NCBI GenBank assembly: GCA_009841435.1
Contig: VXLW01000057.1
Span: 1-51,111, forward strand
Reading direction: 5' to 3'
From: Dehalococcoidia bacterium
GTDB lineage: Bacteria > Chloroflexota > Dehalococcoidia > Tepidiformales > Tepidiformaceae
DNA: 51,111 bases
Position numbers and translations under genes: made by a program. This document shows positions 18,115 through 26,853 of the stretch, piece by piece (the stretch's first letter is position 1; every line of letters starts with the position of its first letter). The notes under the pieces were generated by a model. That model saw only the letters and a list, made by a program, of their open reading frames with translations, made no database searches and had not been told where the DNA came from.

Positions 18115-19002
18115 ATGGACCTCTCCGCCCTGGCCCTGCTTCTCTCCATCACGATCGACATCGACCCGGACATCGGGAAGATCTTCGGGCTGACGATCAC
18201 GTGGCACGGCCTGTTTACGGCGATCGGCATCATCTGCGGCGTCAGCCTCTCCGTGTACCTCGCCCGCGTCGACGGCGTGCCTTCGGACGTGGGACAGGAG
18301 ATCGCCCTGGTCTCGGTGATCAGCGCCATCATCGGAGCGCGTCTCTTCTTCGTGTTCGAGCACTGGGACCGGTTCGAGAACGACCTCGCGGCAATCGTGA
18401 CCGACATCACCGAGGGGGGCATCACGCTCTACGGCGGCCTCATCGGGGGCGTGCTGGGGGGGGTAATCTACGGCGCCATCCAGCGCTATCCGATCGGCAT
18501 CTGCCTGGACGCGGCCGGGCCGGGCATGATCCTGGGCCAGGGCCTCGGACGCATCGGCGACCTGATCAACGGCGAGCACCTGGCGACCGCCAGCGACCTG
18601 CCCTGGGCCTTCGTCTACGTTCACCCGAACACCCTGGCCGAGCTGGGGCAGTCCGTGCATCCGGCGGCGGGGGGCTACGAGTTGCTCGGCGACTTCGTGA
18701 TCCTCGCAATTCTGCTGTTCGTGGCGCGACGCGTCATCAAGGTGCCCGGCTGGACTTTCTGCACGTACGCCATCCTCTACTCGGTGATGCGCTTCGGCCT
18801 CTCCGAGTTCCGCATCGACGAGCAGACGGTCGACGGCATCCCTGTACCGCAGATCGTGGCGGCAGTCGTCATCGGCATCGCCATCATCCTGGCGGGGGTG
18901 TTCTACCGGTACCCCGGCCAGCTCACGGACGAGTGGGAGGACCGCGTGCTCGGTCCGCCGCCAGAAGAGACTGAGGACGAGTCGGCCCCTTCGTCGGCAT
19001 GA
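18115..19002 (+). CDS. lgt: Prolipoprotein diacylglyceryl transferase
   Basis: 295-residue polytopic membrane enzyme that moves diacylglycerol from phosphatidylglycerol to the lipobox cysteine of prolipoproteins. Visible Lgt features are WHGLFTAIGI in the first helices, IGARLFFVFEHWD, GGITLYGGLIGG, and the signature region GMILGQGLGRIGDLINGEH. It has about seven membrane segments. A lipoprotein substrate is present in this window (the PQQ-type dehydrogenase at 38417-39742). The C-terminal 30 residues are acidic and cytoplasmic. The stop overlaps the glutaredoxin gene (ATGA). Confidence 0.93.
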   Translation: MDLSALALLLSITIDIDPDIGKIFGLTITWHGLFTAIGIICGVSLSVYLARVDGVPSDVGQEIALVSVISAIIGARLFFVFEHWDRFENDLAAIVTDITEGGITLYGGLIGGVLGGVIYGAIQRYPIGICLDAAGPGMILGQGLGRIGDLINGEHLATASDLPWAFVYVHPNTLAELGQSVHPAAGGYELLGDFVILAILLFVARRVIKVPGWTFCTYAILYSVMRFGLSEFRIDEQTVDGIPVPQIVAAVVIGIAIILAGVFYRYPGQLTDEWEDRVLGPPPEETEDESAPSSA

Positions 19003-19253
19003 GCGCCCCCGGCCCGGTCACCCTCTACACGCGCGCCGATTGCCCCCTCTGCGACGAGGCGCACGCGCTCCTTAATGAGCTAGCCGAACGGCTCGGATTC
19101 GCGATCGAGGCAGTCGACATCGACGCGGACCGCGAGCTTGGCGCCCGCTACAACTACGCGGTCCCGGTGGTTGCGGTCGGGGGCGAGGAGGTTGCGCGCG
19201 CGCCCATCCGGGCGCCGGCGCTGGAGGCGAAGCTGCGGGAGCGCTACCGGTAG
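18999..19253 (+). CDS. Glutaredoxin-like thiol protein
   Basis: 84-residue thioredoxin-fold protein of the glutaredoxin/DUF836 group. The redox motif is C15-P-L-C18 in YTRADCPLCDEAH, followed by the cis-proline loop AVPVVAVGG. It is cytosolic and probably a disulfide reductase or a carrier of an oxidised thiol. It is translationally coupled to lgt by an ATGA overlap. Its last ten bases overlap the 3' end of nadD on the other strand. Specific partner unknown. Confidence 0.85.
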   Translation: MSAPGPVTLYTRADCPLCDEAHALLNELAERLGFAIEAVDIDADRELGARYNYAVPVVAVGGEEVARAPIRAPALEAKLRERYR

Positions 19254-19831
19254 AGGCCGTGCTCGCGGATGTAGTCCTCGACGGCTGGGGGCACGAGGTA
19301 GCGGATCGGCATGCCCTCGCGCACGCGCTCTCGCACGAGCGTTGAACTGACGGGGAGCGGCGGCATCTCGACGACGATCAGCGGGGCGTCGAGACCCACC
19401 TGCGCCGCGAGCCAGGCCTGTTCGCCATCGTCGCCCTCCTTGGGGGCGACGGCGAGGCGGGCGAGGGCGGTGATAACGTCGGGGTCGCGCCAGGCGGGCA
19501 TATCGGCGAGGGCGTCGCTGCCGAGGATGAGGACGACATCGTCGAGTCCCTGGGCGTGCATCTCGCGCAGGGTGTCGACGGTGTAGGTGGGGCCGATGCG
19601 CTCGACCTCGCGCTCGTCGAGGTGGAAGCCGGGGTTGCCGGCGATGGCAAGGTGGGTCATGGCGAGGCGGTGGGCGGCGGAGCTGACGCCGAGGCCGGCC
19701 TTGCGCCAAGGGTCGCCCGCGGGCATGAAGTAGACGCGCTCCAGGCCAAGCTGCTCGCGGGCGCACTCGCCGAGGACGAGATGGCCGACGTGCGGGGGGT
19801 CGAATGTGCCTCCGAGCAGGCCGATAGGCAT
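19244..19831 (-). CDS. nadD: Nicotinate-nucleotide adenylyltransferase
   Basis: 195-residue nucleotidyltransferase making deamido-NAD from nicotinate mononucleotide and ATP. The N-terminal GGTFDPPHVGH with H14 and H17 is the HxGH nucleotide-binding motif. MPAGDPWRK, the YTVDTL segment and the C-terminal ISSTLVRER-like PVSSTLVRERVREG complete the family pattern. The start is set by TAGACT six bases upstream. The CIRCE operator lies about 14 bases beyond that hexamer, over the likely -35 zone, so HrcA may also repress nadD. Confidence 0.94.
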   Translation of the reverse strand: MPIGLLGGTFDPPHVGHLVLGECAREQLGLERVYFMPAGDPWRKAGLGVSSAAHRLAMTHLAIAGNPGFHLDEREVERIGPTYTVDTLREMHAQGLDDVVLILGSDALADMPAWRDPDVITALARLAVAPKEGDDGEQAWLAAQVGLDAPLIVVEMPPLPVSSTLVRERVREGMPIRYLVPPAVEDYIREHGLYR

Positions 19832-19837
19832 GGTGCG

Positions 19838-19843
19838 AGTCTA
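19838..19843 (-). promoter_or_regulatory. -10 element TAGACT of nadD
   Basis: On the minus strand TAGACT ends 6 nt before the nadD ATG, a leaderless geometry. Its expected -35 zone falls inside the CIRCE element. Confidence 0.55.
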
Positions 19844-19856
19844 TCCGATCGAGTTA

Positions 19857-19883
19857 TTAGCACTCTTGCCCCGAGAGTGCTAA
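19857..19883 (+). promoter_or_regulatory. CIRCE operator (HrcA binding site)
   Basis: TTAGCACTC, nine bases, then GAGTGCTAA: both arms match the CIRCE consensus perfectly. It lies 21 bases before the hrcA start and between divergent hrcA and nadD. HrcA bound here should repress the hrcA-grpE-dnaK operon until heat stress titrates GroE-assisted HrcA. Confidence 0.97.
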
Positions 19884-19904
19884 CATAGGTCGTCAAGGTT
19901 CACA

Positions 19905-20963
19905 ATGGCATTGTCAGAGCGAAGGGCCAGAATCCTCGCCTTCATCATCGAGGACTACGTCGAGAGCGCGCAGCCGGTCGGCTCCGCGGCGCTCGTGGCG
20001 CGGCATGACCTGGACCTCTCCAGCGCCACCGTTCGCAGCGAAATGAAGGCTCTCGAGGAAGAGGGCCTGATCACGCATCCGCACACGTCGGCGGGGCGGG
20101 TCCCCAGCAATCTCGGCTACCGCACGTACGTCGGCTCCCTGATGGGGGACCGCCGCCTGAGCAGCGCCGAGGAGCTGACGATCCTGCACCAGTTCCACCA
20201 GAGCGCGGTCGACCTGCAGCGCTGGCTCTCGCTTTCGGCGAGCGTGCTGGCGAACTCGCTGCACACGGCCGCGATCGCGACGCCACCGCACATGGTGGAG
20301 GTGCGGCTCAAGCAGCTCCAGCTGGTCGAACTGACGGAGGAGAGCGCACTGCTCGTGGTGGTGATGAATGACGCCGCCGTCCTCCAGCACACGCTGCAGT
20401 TCGCGGAGGCGACGACGCAGGACCAGCTCACGCGGCTGGCTGGGCGTCTGAACCAGCAGCTGGAGGGCAAGACCGCCACGGAGATCGAGGCGAGAGTTCC
20501 GGCAGCCGCCGTCGTCGAGCGGCAGGTGGTCGACCAGGTCGTGGCGTTGCTCCGCAGCGAAGAGGATGCCGCCAGCGAGACGCCCGTCATCGAGGGCGTA
20601 CGCGAGCTGCTGCGCCAGCCCGAATACGAGGGCGACAGTGACCGCCTGCTCGACACGCTTGAGGCGGTCGAGACCTCGCGCTTGCAGCGCGCGATTCCGG
20701 CACGGCTGCTGGGGAGCAACGACGTGGCGATCGTGATCGGCGACGAGAATCCCGCCGAGCGCTACCGCGACATGAGCTTCGTGCTCTCGCGCTACGGACC
20801 GACGGGCGGCGCGGGCGGCCTCATCGGGCTGCTTGGCCCAACCCGGCTCGACTACCCCGACGCCGTCGCGCACGTGCGCTACGTGAGCGACGTCCTGACC
20901 GAGCTGATGCGCCGCTTCTACGGCGACGCGGAAGAGGCCGGCGGCCCCGAGGAGGATCAATGA
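19905..20963 (+). CDS. hrcA: Heat-inducible transcription repressor HrcA
   Basis: 352-residue repressor of class I heat-shock genes. The N-terminal winged helix has the typical ERRARILAFIIEDYVESAQPVGS and the recognition stretch SSATVRSEMKALEEEGLITHPHTSAGRVPS. The middle and C-terminal parts form the dimerisation and inserted domains, with GPTRLDYPDAVAHVRYVS near the end as expected. It is autoregulated through the CIRCE element just upstream. The stop overlaps grpE (ATGA), giving the operon hrcA-grpE-dnaK. Confidence 0.96.
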   Translation: MALSERRARILAFIIEDYVESAQPVGSAALVARHDLDLSSATVRSEMKALEEEGLITHPHTSAGRVPSNLGYRTYVGSLMGDRRLSSAEELTILHQFHQSAVDLQRWLSLSASVLANSLHTAAIATPPHMVEVRLKQLQLVELTEESALLVVVMNDAAVLQHTLQFAEATTQDQLTRLAGRLNQQLEGKTATEIEARVPAAAVVERQVVDQVVALLRSEEDAASETPVIEGVRELLRQPEYEGDSDRLLDTLEAVETSRLQRAIPARLLGSNDVAIVIGDENPAERYRDMSFVLSRYGPTGGAGGLIGLLGPTRLDYPDAVAHVRYVSDVLTELMRRFYGDAEEAGGPEEDQ

Positions 20964-21580
20964 GCGACAGCGACGCTCCCAGGTTCACCGACAAGCGTGC
21001 GGCCGCGCGCATGGGCGAAGACGACGTCGACACGGCCGCGCCCAAAGCCGAGGCGCCGGCGCGCGAGGAAGCGCCCGTCGAGGGGCTTCAGGAGCAGCTC
21101 GAGGCGGCGCTGGCCCAGGCCGAGCGCTTCGAGGCGAACTGGAAGCGGGCCGCCGCCGACCACGCGAACTACAAGCGCCGGGTTGAGCAAGAGCGCTCCG
21201 AACAGGCGCGCCTCGCGGGCGCGGCGCTGGTGATCAACCTGTTGCCTATCCGGGACGACTTCGGCCGCGCCGTCGAGACACTCGACAGCACGCTGGCCGG
21301 GCTGAACTGGGTACAGGGCGTGCTCGCCATCGAGCGCAAGCTGGGCGGGCTGCTAGAGAGCATGGGCGTGACGGAGGTGCCCGCCGAGGGCGAGACCTTC
21401 GACCCCACGCAGCACGAGGCCGTGGGCCGCGCGCCCGGCCCGGAGAACGTCTGCCTGCACGTCGTGCAGAAGGGCTACGCCCTGAGCGGCGCCGTCATCC
21501 GCCCCGCGATGGTAGTCGTGGGCGAGGGCGACGAGGCGGAGCCGGGCGAACCAAACAATAGCGAAGACGAGGGCGACTAG
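20960..21580 (+). CDS. grpE: Nucleotide exchange factor GrpE
   Basis: 206-residue GrpE, which releases ADP from DnaK. An acidic disordered N-terminus (about 1-45) leads into a long coiled coil containing [23 protein letters not shown]. The beta-wing domain follows with [11 protein letters not shown] and a C-terminal [17 protein letters not shown]. It starts inside the hrcA stop codon region (ATGA), and dnaK follows after 34 bases. The acidic C-terminal tail is short. Confidence 0.96.
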   Translation: MSDSDAPRFTDKRAAARMGEDDVDTAAPKAEAPAREEAPVEGLQEQLEAALAQAERFEANWKRAAADHANYKRRVEQERSEQARLAGAALVINLLPIRDDFGRAVETLDSTLAGLNWVQGVLAIERKLGGLLESMGVTEVPAEGETFDPTQHEAVGRAPGPENVCLHVVQKGYALSGAVIRPAMVVVGEGDEAEPGEPNNSEDEGD

Positions 21581-21614
21581 CCGCCCCGAGAGACCACCGC
21601 CAGGAGGAACGAAC

Positions 21615-23540
21615 ATGCCAAAAGTACTGGGAATCGACCTGGGCACCACGAACAGCGCGATGGCCGTGATGGAAGGCGGCGAGCCTACCGTGGTCCCGAA
21701 CGCGGAAGGCACGCGCACGACGCCGTCGGTCGTCGCCCTGACCAAGGGGGGCGAGCGGCTCGTGGGCCAGGTGGCCAAGCGCCAGGCGATCACGAACCCC
21801 GAGGACACCGTCTACAGCATCAAGCGATTCATGGGGCGGAAGCACAGCGACCCCGAGGTGCAGCGCGGCGCGGGCTCGATGCCGTACCGCATCAGCGCCG
21901 CCGAGAACGGCGACGTGCAGGTGACGATGGGCGAGGGCGACCACAGCCCGCCCGAGGTCAGCGCGATGATCCTGCAGAAGCTGAAGGCGGACGCCGAGGC
22001 CTACCTGGGCGAGACGGTCACGGAGGCCGTGATCACGGTGCCGGCCTACTTCAACGACGCCCAGCGGCAGGCAACGAAGGACGCGGGCCGCATCGCGGGC
22101 CTGAACGTGCTCCGCATCATCAACGAGCCGACCGCGGCCTCGCTGGCCTACGGGCTCGACAAGAAGGACGACGAAGTCATCGCCGTGTATGACCTCGGCG
22201 GGGGCACGTTCGACATCTCCATCCTCGAGATCGGCGACGGCACCTTCCAGGTGCTCAGCACGAACGGCAACACGCACCTCGGCGGCGACGACTTCGACGA
22301 CCGCATCATCGACTGGCTGGTCGACGAATTCCGCCAGGCGGAGGGAATCGACCTGCGGCAGGACCGCCAGGCGCTGCAGCGCCTGAAGGCGGAGGCGGAG
22401 AAGGCGAAGATCGAGCTCTCCAGCGCGCAGCAGTCGGAGATCAACCTGCCCTTCATCACCGCTGACGCGAGCGGCCCGAAGCACCTCAACCTCACGCTGA
22501 GCCGGGCGAAGCTCGAGCAGCTCGTAGGCGACTTGCTGCGGGGCACCCTCGAACCGGTCAAGAAGGCGCTCGACGACGCCGACAAGACCGCGAGCGCGGT
22601 CGACGAGATCGTGCTGGTAGGCGGCCAGACGCGCATGCCCGCCGTGCAGGCGCTCGTGGGCGAGTTCTTCGGGAAGGAGCCCCACAAGGGCGTCAACCCG
22701 GACGAGGTCGTCGCGATCGGCGCCGCCATCCAGGCGGGCGTGCTGAAGGGCGACGTACAGGACGTGCTCCTGCTCGACGTGACGCCGCTGACGCTCGGCA
22801 TCGAGACGCTGGGCGGCGTGATGACGACGATCATCCCGCGCAACACGACCATCCCCACAGCCAAGAGCCAGGTGTTCAGCACGGCGGCCGACAACCAGCC
22901 GAGCGTGGAGATCCACGTGCTCCAGGGCGAGCGCCCGATGGCGCCGGATAACAAGTCGCTCGGCAAGTTCACACTCGACGGAATCCTGCCGGCGCCGCGC
23001 GGGGTTCCGCAGATCGAGGTCACGTTCGACATCGACGCGAACGGCATCGTGAACGTGCACGCCGCCGACAAGGGCACGGGTCGCGAGCAGAAGATCACGA
23101 TTCAGGCGTCGAGCGGGCTGAGCGAGGACGAGATCCAGCAGATGCAGCGCGACGCCGAGCTGCACGCGGACGAGGACCTGCGCCGCCGCGAGATGATCGA
23201 GCTGCGCAACCTGGCCGACAGCGCCGCCTACCAGGCGGAGAAGACACTCACCGACAACGCCGACAAGATCGACGAGGCCCTCAAGGCGGACGTCGAGGAG
23301 AAGGTGAAGGCGGTGCGCGAGGCGCTCGAGGCCGAGGGGGACGACGACGCCACGAAGGAACGCATCCAGGCGGCGCTCGACGAGCTGACGCAGGCGCTGC
23401 AGAAGGTCGGCGAGTCCGTCTACGGCCAGCAGGGCGACGGTCCGGGTCCGGACGGTGCGGCCGGCGGCGGCTTCGATCCGGGCGCGAGCGCGGGCGGGGC
23501 CGAGGAAGGCACTGTCGAGGGCGAGTTCCGCGAGGTCTAG
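21615..23540 (+). CDS. dnaK: Chaperone DnaK (Hsp70)
   Basis: 641-residue Hsp70. The ATPase domain begins [20 protein letters not shown] and includes [12 protein letters not shown] and the hinge [23 protein letters not shown]. The substrate domain and helical lid follow, ending in a Gly/Ala-rich tail. A strong Shine-Dalgarno AGGAGG lies seven bases before the ATG. It belongs to the CIRCE-controlled operon with grpE. No dnaJ follows: the next gene is an aldolase-like protein with its own promoter-like hexamer. Confidence 0.98.
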   Translation: MPKVLGIDLGTTNSAMAVMEGGEPTVVPNAEGTRTTPSVVALTKGGERLVGQVAKRQAITNPEDTVYSIKRFMGRKHSDPEVQRGAGSMPYRISAAENGDVQVTMGEGDHSPPEVSAMILQKLKADAEAYLGETVTEAVITVPAYFNDAQRQATKDAGRIAGLNVLRIINEPTAASLAYGLDKKDDEVIAVYDLGGGTFDISILEIGDGTFQVLSTNGNTHLGGDDFDDRIIDWLVDEFRQAEGIDLRQDRQALQRLKAEAEKAKIELSSAQQSEINLPFITADASGPKHLNLTLSRAKLEQLVGDLLRGTLEPVKKALDDADKTASAVDEIVLVGGQTRMPAVQALVGEFFGKEPHKGVNPDEVVAIGAAIQAGVLKGDVQDVLLLDVTPLTLGIETLGGVMTTIIPRNTTIPTAKSQVFSTAADNQPSVEIHVLQGERPMAPDNKSLGKFTLDGILPAPRGVPQIEVTFDIDANGIVNVHAADKGTGREQKITIQASSGLSEDEIQQMQRDAELHADEDLRRREMIELRNLADSAAYQAEKTLTDNADKIDEALKADVEEKVKAVREALEAEGDDDATKERIQAALDELTQALQKVGESVYGQQGDGPGPDGAAGGGFDPGASAGGAEEGTVEGEFREV

Positions 23541-23548
23541 CGGAGGGC

Positions 23549-23554
23549 TATCCT
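23549..23554 (+). promoter_or_regulatory. -10 element TATCCT of the aldolase gene
   Basis: TATCCT lies between the dnaK stop and the next ATG, ending 6 nt before it. This suggests the aldolase has its own leaderless transcript rather than depending on the heat-shock operon. Confidence 0.55.
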
Positions 23555-23560
23555 CCCCCG

Positions 23561-24115
23561 ATGGCCGTTCCGGAGGCGACACTGCGCGAGCTGGCGGGGG
23601 TCGGGCGCGACCTCTACCAGCTCGGCATGGTCAGCAGCCGCGGTGGGAACCTCAGCATCCGTGACGGCCACGAGATGTGGATCACGGGCACGGGCACGGC
23701 CCTGGGCCACCTGAAGCCGCTCGACATCAGCCGCGTCTATCCCGACGGGCGGCACGAAGCGCCGCCACCGTCGAGCGACACGATCCTGCACTGGACCATC
23801 TACGCGACGACGCAGGCGGGGGCGATCGCGCACGCGCATCCCCACCACGCCATCGCCCTCTCCTACAACCGGGACACGTTCAAGCCCGAGGACCTGGAAG
23901 GGCAACTGCACATCCCCTCCGTGCCGGTGATCGAGCAGGGGCCGACGCAGGAGGAGAAGATCGCGACCGCCCTGCGCGAATCACGCGTGGCGCTGTTGCG
24001 CGGGCACGGGGCCTACGCGCGGGGCGGCTCGCTCTGGGACGCGCTCCACTGGCTGACGGCGCTCGAGGAGAGCGCCCACATCGTCTGGCTGCGGCAGGCG
24101 GTCGAACGCGACTAG
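23561..24115 (+). CDS. Class II aldolase/adducin family protein
   Basis: 184-residue metal-dependent aldolase-like protein (fuculose-phosphate aldolase/ribulose-phosphate epimerase fold). The substrate loop SSRGGNLSIRDGHEMWITGTGTALG and the zinc-site histidines in AHAHPHHAIAL are clear. The third histidine is probably in LLRGHGAYARG. The catalytic acid is likely near SSDTILHWTIY. It is somewhat shorter than full sugar aldolases. Substrate not predictable. Its stop shares CTAG with the convergent ferredoxin gene. Confidence 0.88.
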   Translation: MAVPEATLRELAGVGRDLYQLGMVSSRGGNLSIRDGHEMWITGTGTALGHLKPLDISRVYPDGRHEAPPPSSDTILHWTIYATTQAGAIAHAHPHHAIALSYNRDTFKPEDLEGQLHIPSVPVIEQGPTQEEKIATALRESRVALLRGHGAYARGGSLWDALHWLTALEESAHIVWLRQAVERD

Positions 24116-24339
24116 GCGGTCGCGTAGAGCTTCGTCACGGTTACCGCCTCGACGGGGCAGCGCTCAACGCAGAGGTCGCAGAGGATGCACTCGTCGACGT
24201 TGTCGTCGACGACGCGTGCGACGCGCTCGCCGGGGTCGCGCTCGAGGATGTCGACCGGGCAGCTCTGGACGCATTCCCGGCACACAGGCTTCGAGGCGCA
24301 GGCGGCTTCGTCGACTGTCACTTCGATGAAGAGGGCCAC
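24112..24339 (-). CDS. 2[4Fe-4S] ferredoxin
   Basis: 75-residue bacterial-type ferredoxin for low-potential electron transfer. Cluster 2 has the classic C51-I-L-C54-D-L-C57-V-E-R-C61-P. Cluster 1 uses C14, C20, C23 and C27-P, so the first spacing is C-x5-C instead of C-x2-C. GTG 24339 is chosen over the upstream ATG (24357) because TACGCT ends six bases before it on the minus strand and the upstream codons overlap that promoter. It is divergent from the amidohydrolase gene; partner oxidoreductase unknown. Confidence 0.9.
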   Translation of the reverse strand: MALFIEVTVDEAACASKPVCRECVQSCPVDILERDPGERVARVVDDNVDECILCDLCVERCPVEAVTVTKLYATA

Positions 24340-24345
24340 GGGTTG

Positions 24346-24351
24346 AGCGTA
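24346..24351 (-). promoter_or_regulatory. -10 element TACGCT of the ferredoxin gene
   Basis: On the minus strand TACGCT ends 6 nt before GTG 24339. It lies ten bases from the divergent TACGAT of the amidohydrolase gene. Confidence 0.55.
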
Positions 24352-24361
24352 CCCCATCTGC

Positions 24362-24367
24362 TACGAT
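24362..24367 (+). promoter_or_regulatory. -10 element TACGAT of the amidohydrolase gene
   Basis: TACGAT ends 7 nt before GTG 24375, predicting a leaderless GTG-starting mRNA. Confidence 0.55.
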
Positions 24368-24374
24368 CGCTCCG

Positions 24375-25205
24375 GTGACAATCGACGCCCATACACATCT
24401 CTTTCCCCCCTCGCAGGCACAGTCGCGCGACGCGATCGCGGACCGTGATGCGGGCTTCGCCGAGATCTACGGCGACCCCGACGCGGCGATCGCGGATGCG
24501 CCCGCGCTGCTCTCGGCGCTGCGCGAGGACGGCATCGAGGCGGCCGTCGCAGCCGGCTTCGCCTTCGCGGACGAGCGCGAGGTCGCGGAGCAGAACGAGT
24601 ACCTCCTGGGGGTCGCGGCCGAGACGCCGCGCGCGATCGTGCCGTTCGCGACGGTGAACCCGGCGCTCGCGGGCTGGGAGCGGGAGGCGGAACGCGCGCT
24701 CGCACAGGGCGCCCGCGGCTTCGGGGAACTGCGTCCGGGAACGCAGGGCTGGGACCCCCTCGGAGACGCGGGCCGGCGACTCGCCGCGCTCGCGGGCGAG
24801 GCCGGGGCCGCCCTGATCTGGCACTCAAGCGAGCCGGTCGGGCACCGCTATCCCGGCAAGGACGGCGGGCTCTCCCCGGCGGAGCTGATCGAAGTGGCAA
24901 CGGCTGCCCCCGAGGTCACGATGGTGGGGGCGCACCTGGGGGCGGGGGCATCGTTCTACCTGTCCATGCCCGAGGTCCGGGCGGCCGTCCCCAACCTGCT
25001 GTTCGATACGGCAGCGGCGAGCCTGCTTTACGATTCCGGGACGATTGCGCGTCTCGTGGCAACGGCCGGCGCGGAGCGCGTCCTCTTCGCTTCGGACTTC
25101 CCCCTGCGAAGGCCTGGCGCCGAGCTGAAGCGGACACTTGAAGGACTGGATGCCGGCGACGCAAAGGCCATCGCCGGAGAGAACGCACGCAGGCGGCTTT
25201 GCTGA
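24375..25205 (+). CDS. Amidohydrolase-superfamily hydrolase (amidohydrolase_2 type)
   Basis: 276-residue TIM-barrel metallohydrolase. The metal-binding H-x-H is at residues 6-8 in IDAHTHLF. Further ligand candidates are the histidines in LIWHSSEP and MVGAHLGAG and the aspartate in LFASDFPL, the pattern of decarboxylating or lactone-hydrolysing members. It ends GENARRRLC, the usual closing motif (NARRLF-like). A leaderless GTG start is supported by TACGAT. The ThpR gene starts two bases after the stop. Substrate unknown. Confidence 0.85.
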   Translation: MTIDAHTHLFPPSQAQSRDAIADRDAGFAEIYGDPDAAIADAPALLSALREDGIEAAVAAGFAFADEREVAEQNEYLLGVAAETPRAIVPFATVNPALAGWEREAERALAQGARGFGELRPGTQGWDPLGDAGRRLAALAGEAGAALIWHSSEPVGHRYPGKDGGLSPAELIEVATAAPEVTMVGAHLGAGASFYLSMPEVRAAVPNLLFDTAAASLLYDSGTIARLVATAGAERVLFASDFPLRRPGAELKRTLEGLDAGDAKAIAGENARRRLC

Positions 25206-25206
25206 G

Positions 25207-25815
25207 ATGACCGAGCCAACCGAGAAGACCCACCGCCTGTTCGTCGCCTGCGAACTGCCCGAGGACGTTCGGCACACCGTCGGCGGGCTCGTGGAGAGCC
25301 TGCGGGAGCAGAGCGACGGCGCCGTGCGATGGGTGAACCCGTCCAACCTGCACGTCACGCTGAAGTTCCTAGGCGAGGTGCCCGAGCGGCAGATTCCAGC
25401 CGTGAAGATGGCGCTGCAGGAAGCCGTCGTGCGGCACTCGGCCTTCTTCCTGGAGCTTGCGAATATCGGGACGTTCGGCGGGCGCGAGGGACTGCGGGTG
25501 ATGTGGGCGGCGGTCGCCGGGGACGTCCTCCGGCTGGAGGCGCTCGCGCGGGACGTAAACCGCGCCCTCTCGGTGGTCGGCTTCGAGCGGGAGACGCGTC
25601 CCTTCCGCCCGCACCTGACGCTGGGGCGGGTTCGCAACGAGGTGGGGACACGCCAGCGGGCCGAGCTCGAGGTGGCGGTCGGGAAGATCGAGATACCGGA
25701 GTGCGAGTGGCGGACGACCGAGATTTCGCTGGTGCGCAGCCGCCTCCACCCGGACGGGGCCCGCCACGACACGGTCGCCACCTTCCCCCTGCGCGCGCCG
25801 CCGCCGCAGGGCTGA
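25207..25815 (+). CDS. thpR: RNA 2',3'-cyclic phosphodiesterase (2H family)
   Basis: 202-residue two-histidine phosphoesterase (LigT/ThpR). The two catalytic motifs are HVTL (H49, in NLHVTLKFLG) and HLTL (in FRPHLTLGRV). The N-terminus RLFVACELPEDVRH is typical. It opens 2',3'-cyclic phosphates on RNA ends. The start is ATG 25207, two bases after the amidohydrolase TGA. Earlier in-frame starts lie within that gene and lack family sequence. Probably co-transcribed with the amidohydrolase. Confidence 0.9.
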   Translation: MTEPTEKTHRLFVACELPEDVRHTVGGLVESLREQSDGAVRWVNPSNLHVTLKFLGEVPERQIPAVKMALQEAVVRHSAFFLELANIGTFGGREGLRVMWAAVAGDVLRLEALARDVNRALSVVGFERETRPFRPHLTLGRVRNEVGTRQRAELEVAVGKIEIPECEWRTTEISLVRSRLHPDGARHDTVATFPLRAPPPQG

Positions 25816-25883
25816 GGGCGCTCCCCGGCGGCTTCGCCGTTCGGGGGAGATGCGTAGGATTCCGGCTGGAGAGGAAGGGATCG

Positions 25884-26810
25884 ATGTCAGCAGACGCGCA
25901 CCCCGAGCCCAGCGAAGAGGAAGTTCGCTCCTACTTCGAGACGTGCAGCAACTGGGGACGCTGGGGACCGGACGACAGCGCCGGCACGATCAACCTGATT
26001 ACACCCGAGAAGCGCCGCGAGGCGGCGTCGCTGGTGCGCAGCGGCCGCTCGGTATCGTGCTCGTACCCGCTGAACACGCAGGGCGGCCCCGGCAACTGGA
26101 GGCCCGCGCAACACTTCATGACCATTGGCCCGGCGGTCTCCGCGGACTACATCGGGCTCGTGTTCCACGGCTACGCGACGACGCATGTCGACGCGCTCTG
26201 CCACATCTTCTGGGAAGGGAAGATGTGGAACGGGAAGGAAGCCTCCGAGGAGGTGACCTCGGCGGGGGCGCGGACTGGGGCGGTGGCGGCCTGGAAGGAC
26301 GGCATCATCACGCGCGGGGTGCTGCTCGATATTCCCCGGCTGCGCGGGACCGAGTACGTGACGCCCGATCAGCCAACCCGCGGCTGGGAGCTGGAAGCCG
26401 CCGCCGAAGCGGAGGGCCTCGAGCTCCGGCCCGGCGACGCGGTGCTCGTGCGGGGGGCTCGCCCGGCGTTCCTCGAGGCCAACCCCGACATGGTTCCAGG
26501 CGTCCCGCCGACACCCGGCCTGCACGTCGACTGCGTGCCCGTGCTGAAGCAGGCGGACGCGGCGATCCTCGGGTGGGACATGCTCGACTCGCGTCCCCAC
26601 TCGTACCCGCTATTCGAAGACGCGCCGGGCGGGCCCGTTCACGTGTTCACGATCGTGTACATGGGGCTGCCGCTGCTCGACAACGCCTTCCTCGACCCGC
26701 TGGCGGAAGCCTGCGCGGAAGAGGGACGCTGGGAGTTCATGCTCTCCATCGCGCCGCTGCATGTGCGCGGAGGCACGGGCTCGCCGGTGAACCCGATCGC
26801 CACGTTCTGA
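25884..26810 (+). CDS. Cyclase family protein (kynurenine-formamidase-like)
   Basis: 308-residue metal-dependent hydrolase of the cyclase family. The signature HGYATTHVDALCHIFWEGK has the H-x5-H-x-D-x3-H metal ligands. A later conserved stretch GWDMLDSRPH and a C-terminal PLHVRGGTGSPVNPIA are also typical of long members that begin with a WGRWGPDDSAGTINLI segment. The open frame extends upstream through thpR, but ATG 25884 has a GAGAGGAAGGGA ribosome site and TAGGAT at 25855-25860, giving a short leader. Exact substrate unknown. Confidence 0.88.
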   Translation: MSADAHPEPSEEEVRSYFETCSNWGRWGPDDSAGTINLITPEKRREAASLVRSGRSVSCSYPLNTQGGPGNWRPAQHFMTIGPAVSADYIGLVFHGYATTHVDALCHIFWEGKMWNGKEASEEVTSAGARTGAVAAWKDGIITRGVLLDIPRLRGTEYVTPDQPTRGWELEAAAEAEGLELRPGDAVLVRGARPAFLEANPDMVPGVPPTPGLHVDCVPVLKQADAAILGWDMLDSRPHSYPLFEDAPGGPVHVFTIVYMGLPLLDNAFLDPLAEACAEEGRWEFMLSIAPLHVRGGTGSPVNPIATF

Positions 26811-26853
26811 GGTTCCCGAAACCACCCGACACCAGACCAAACGGAGGATCCCC

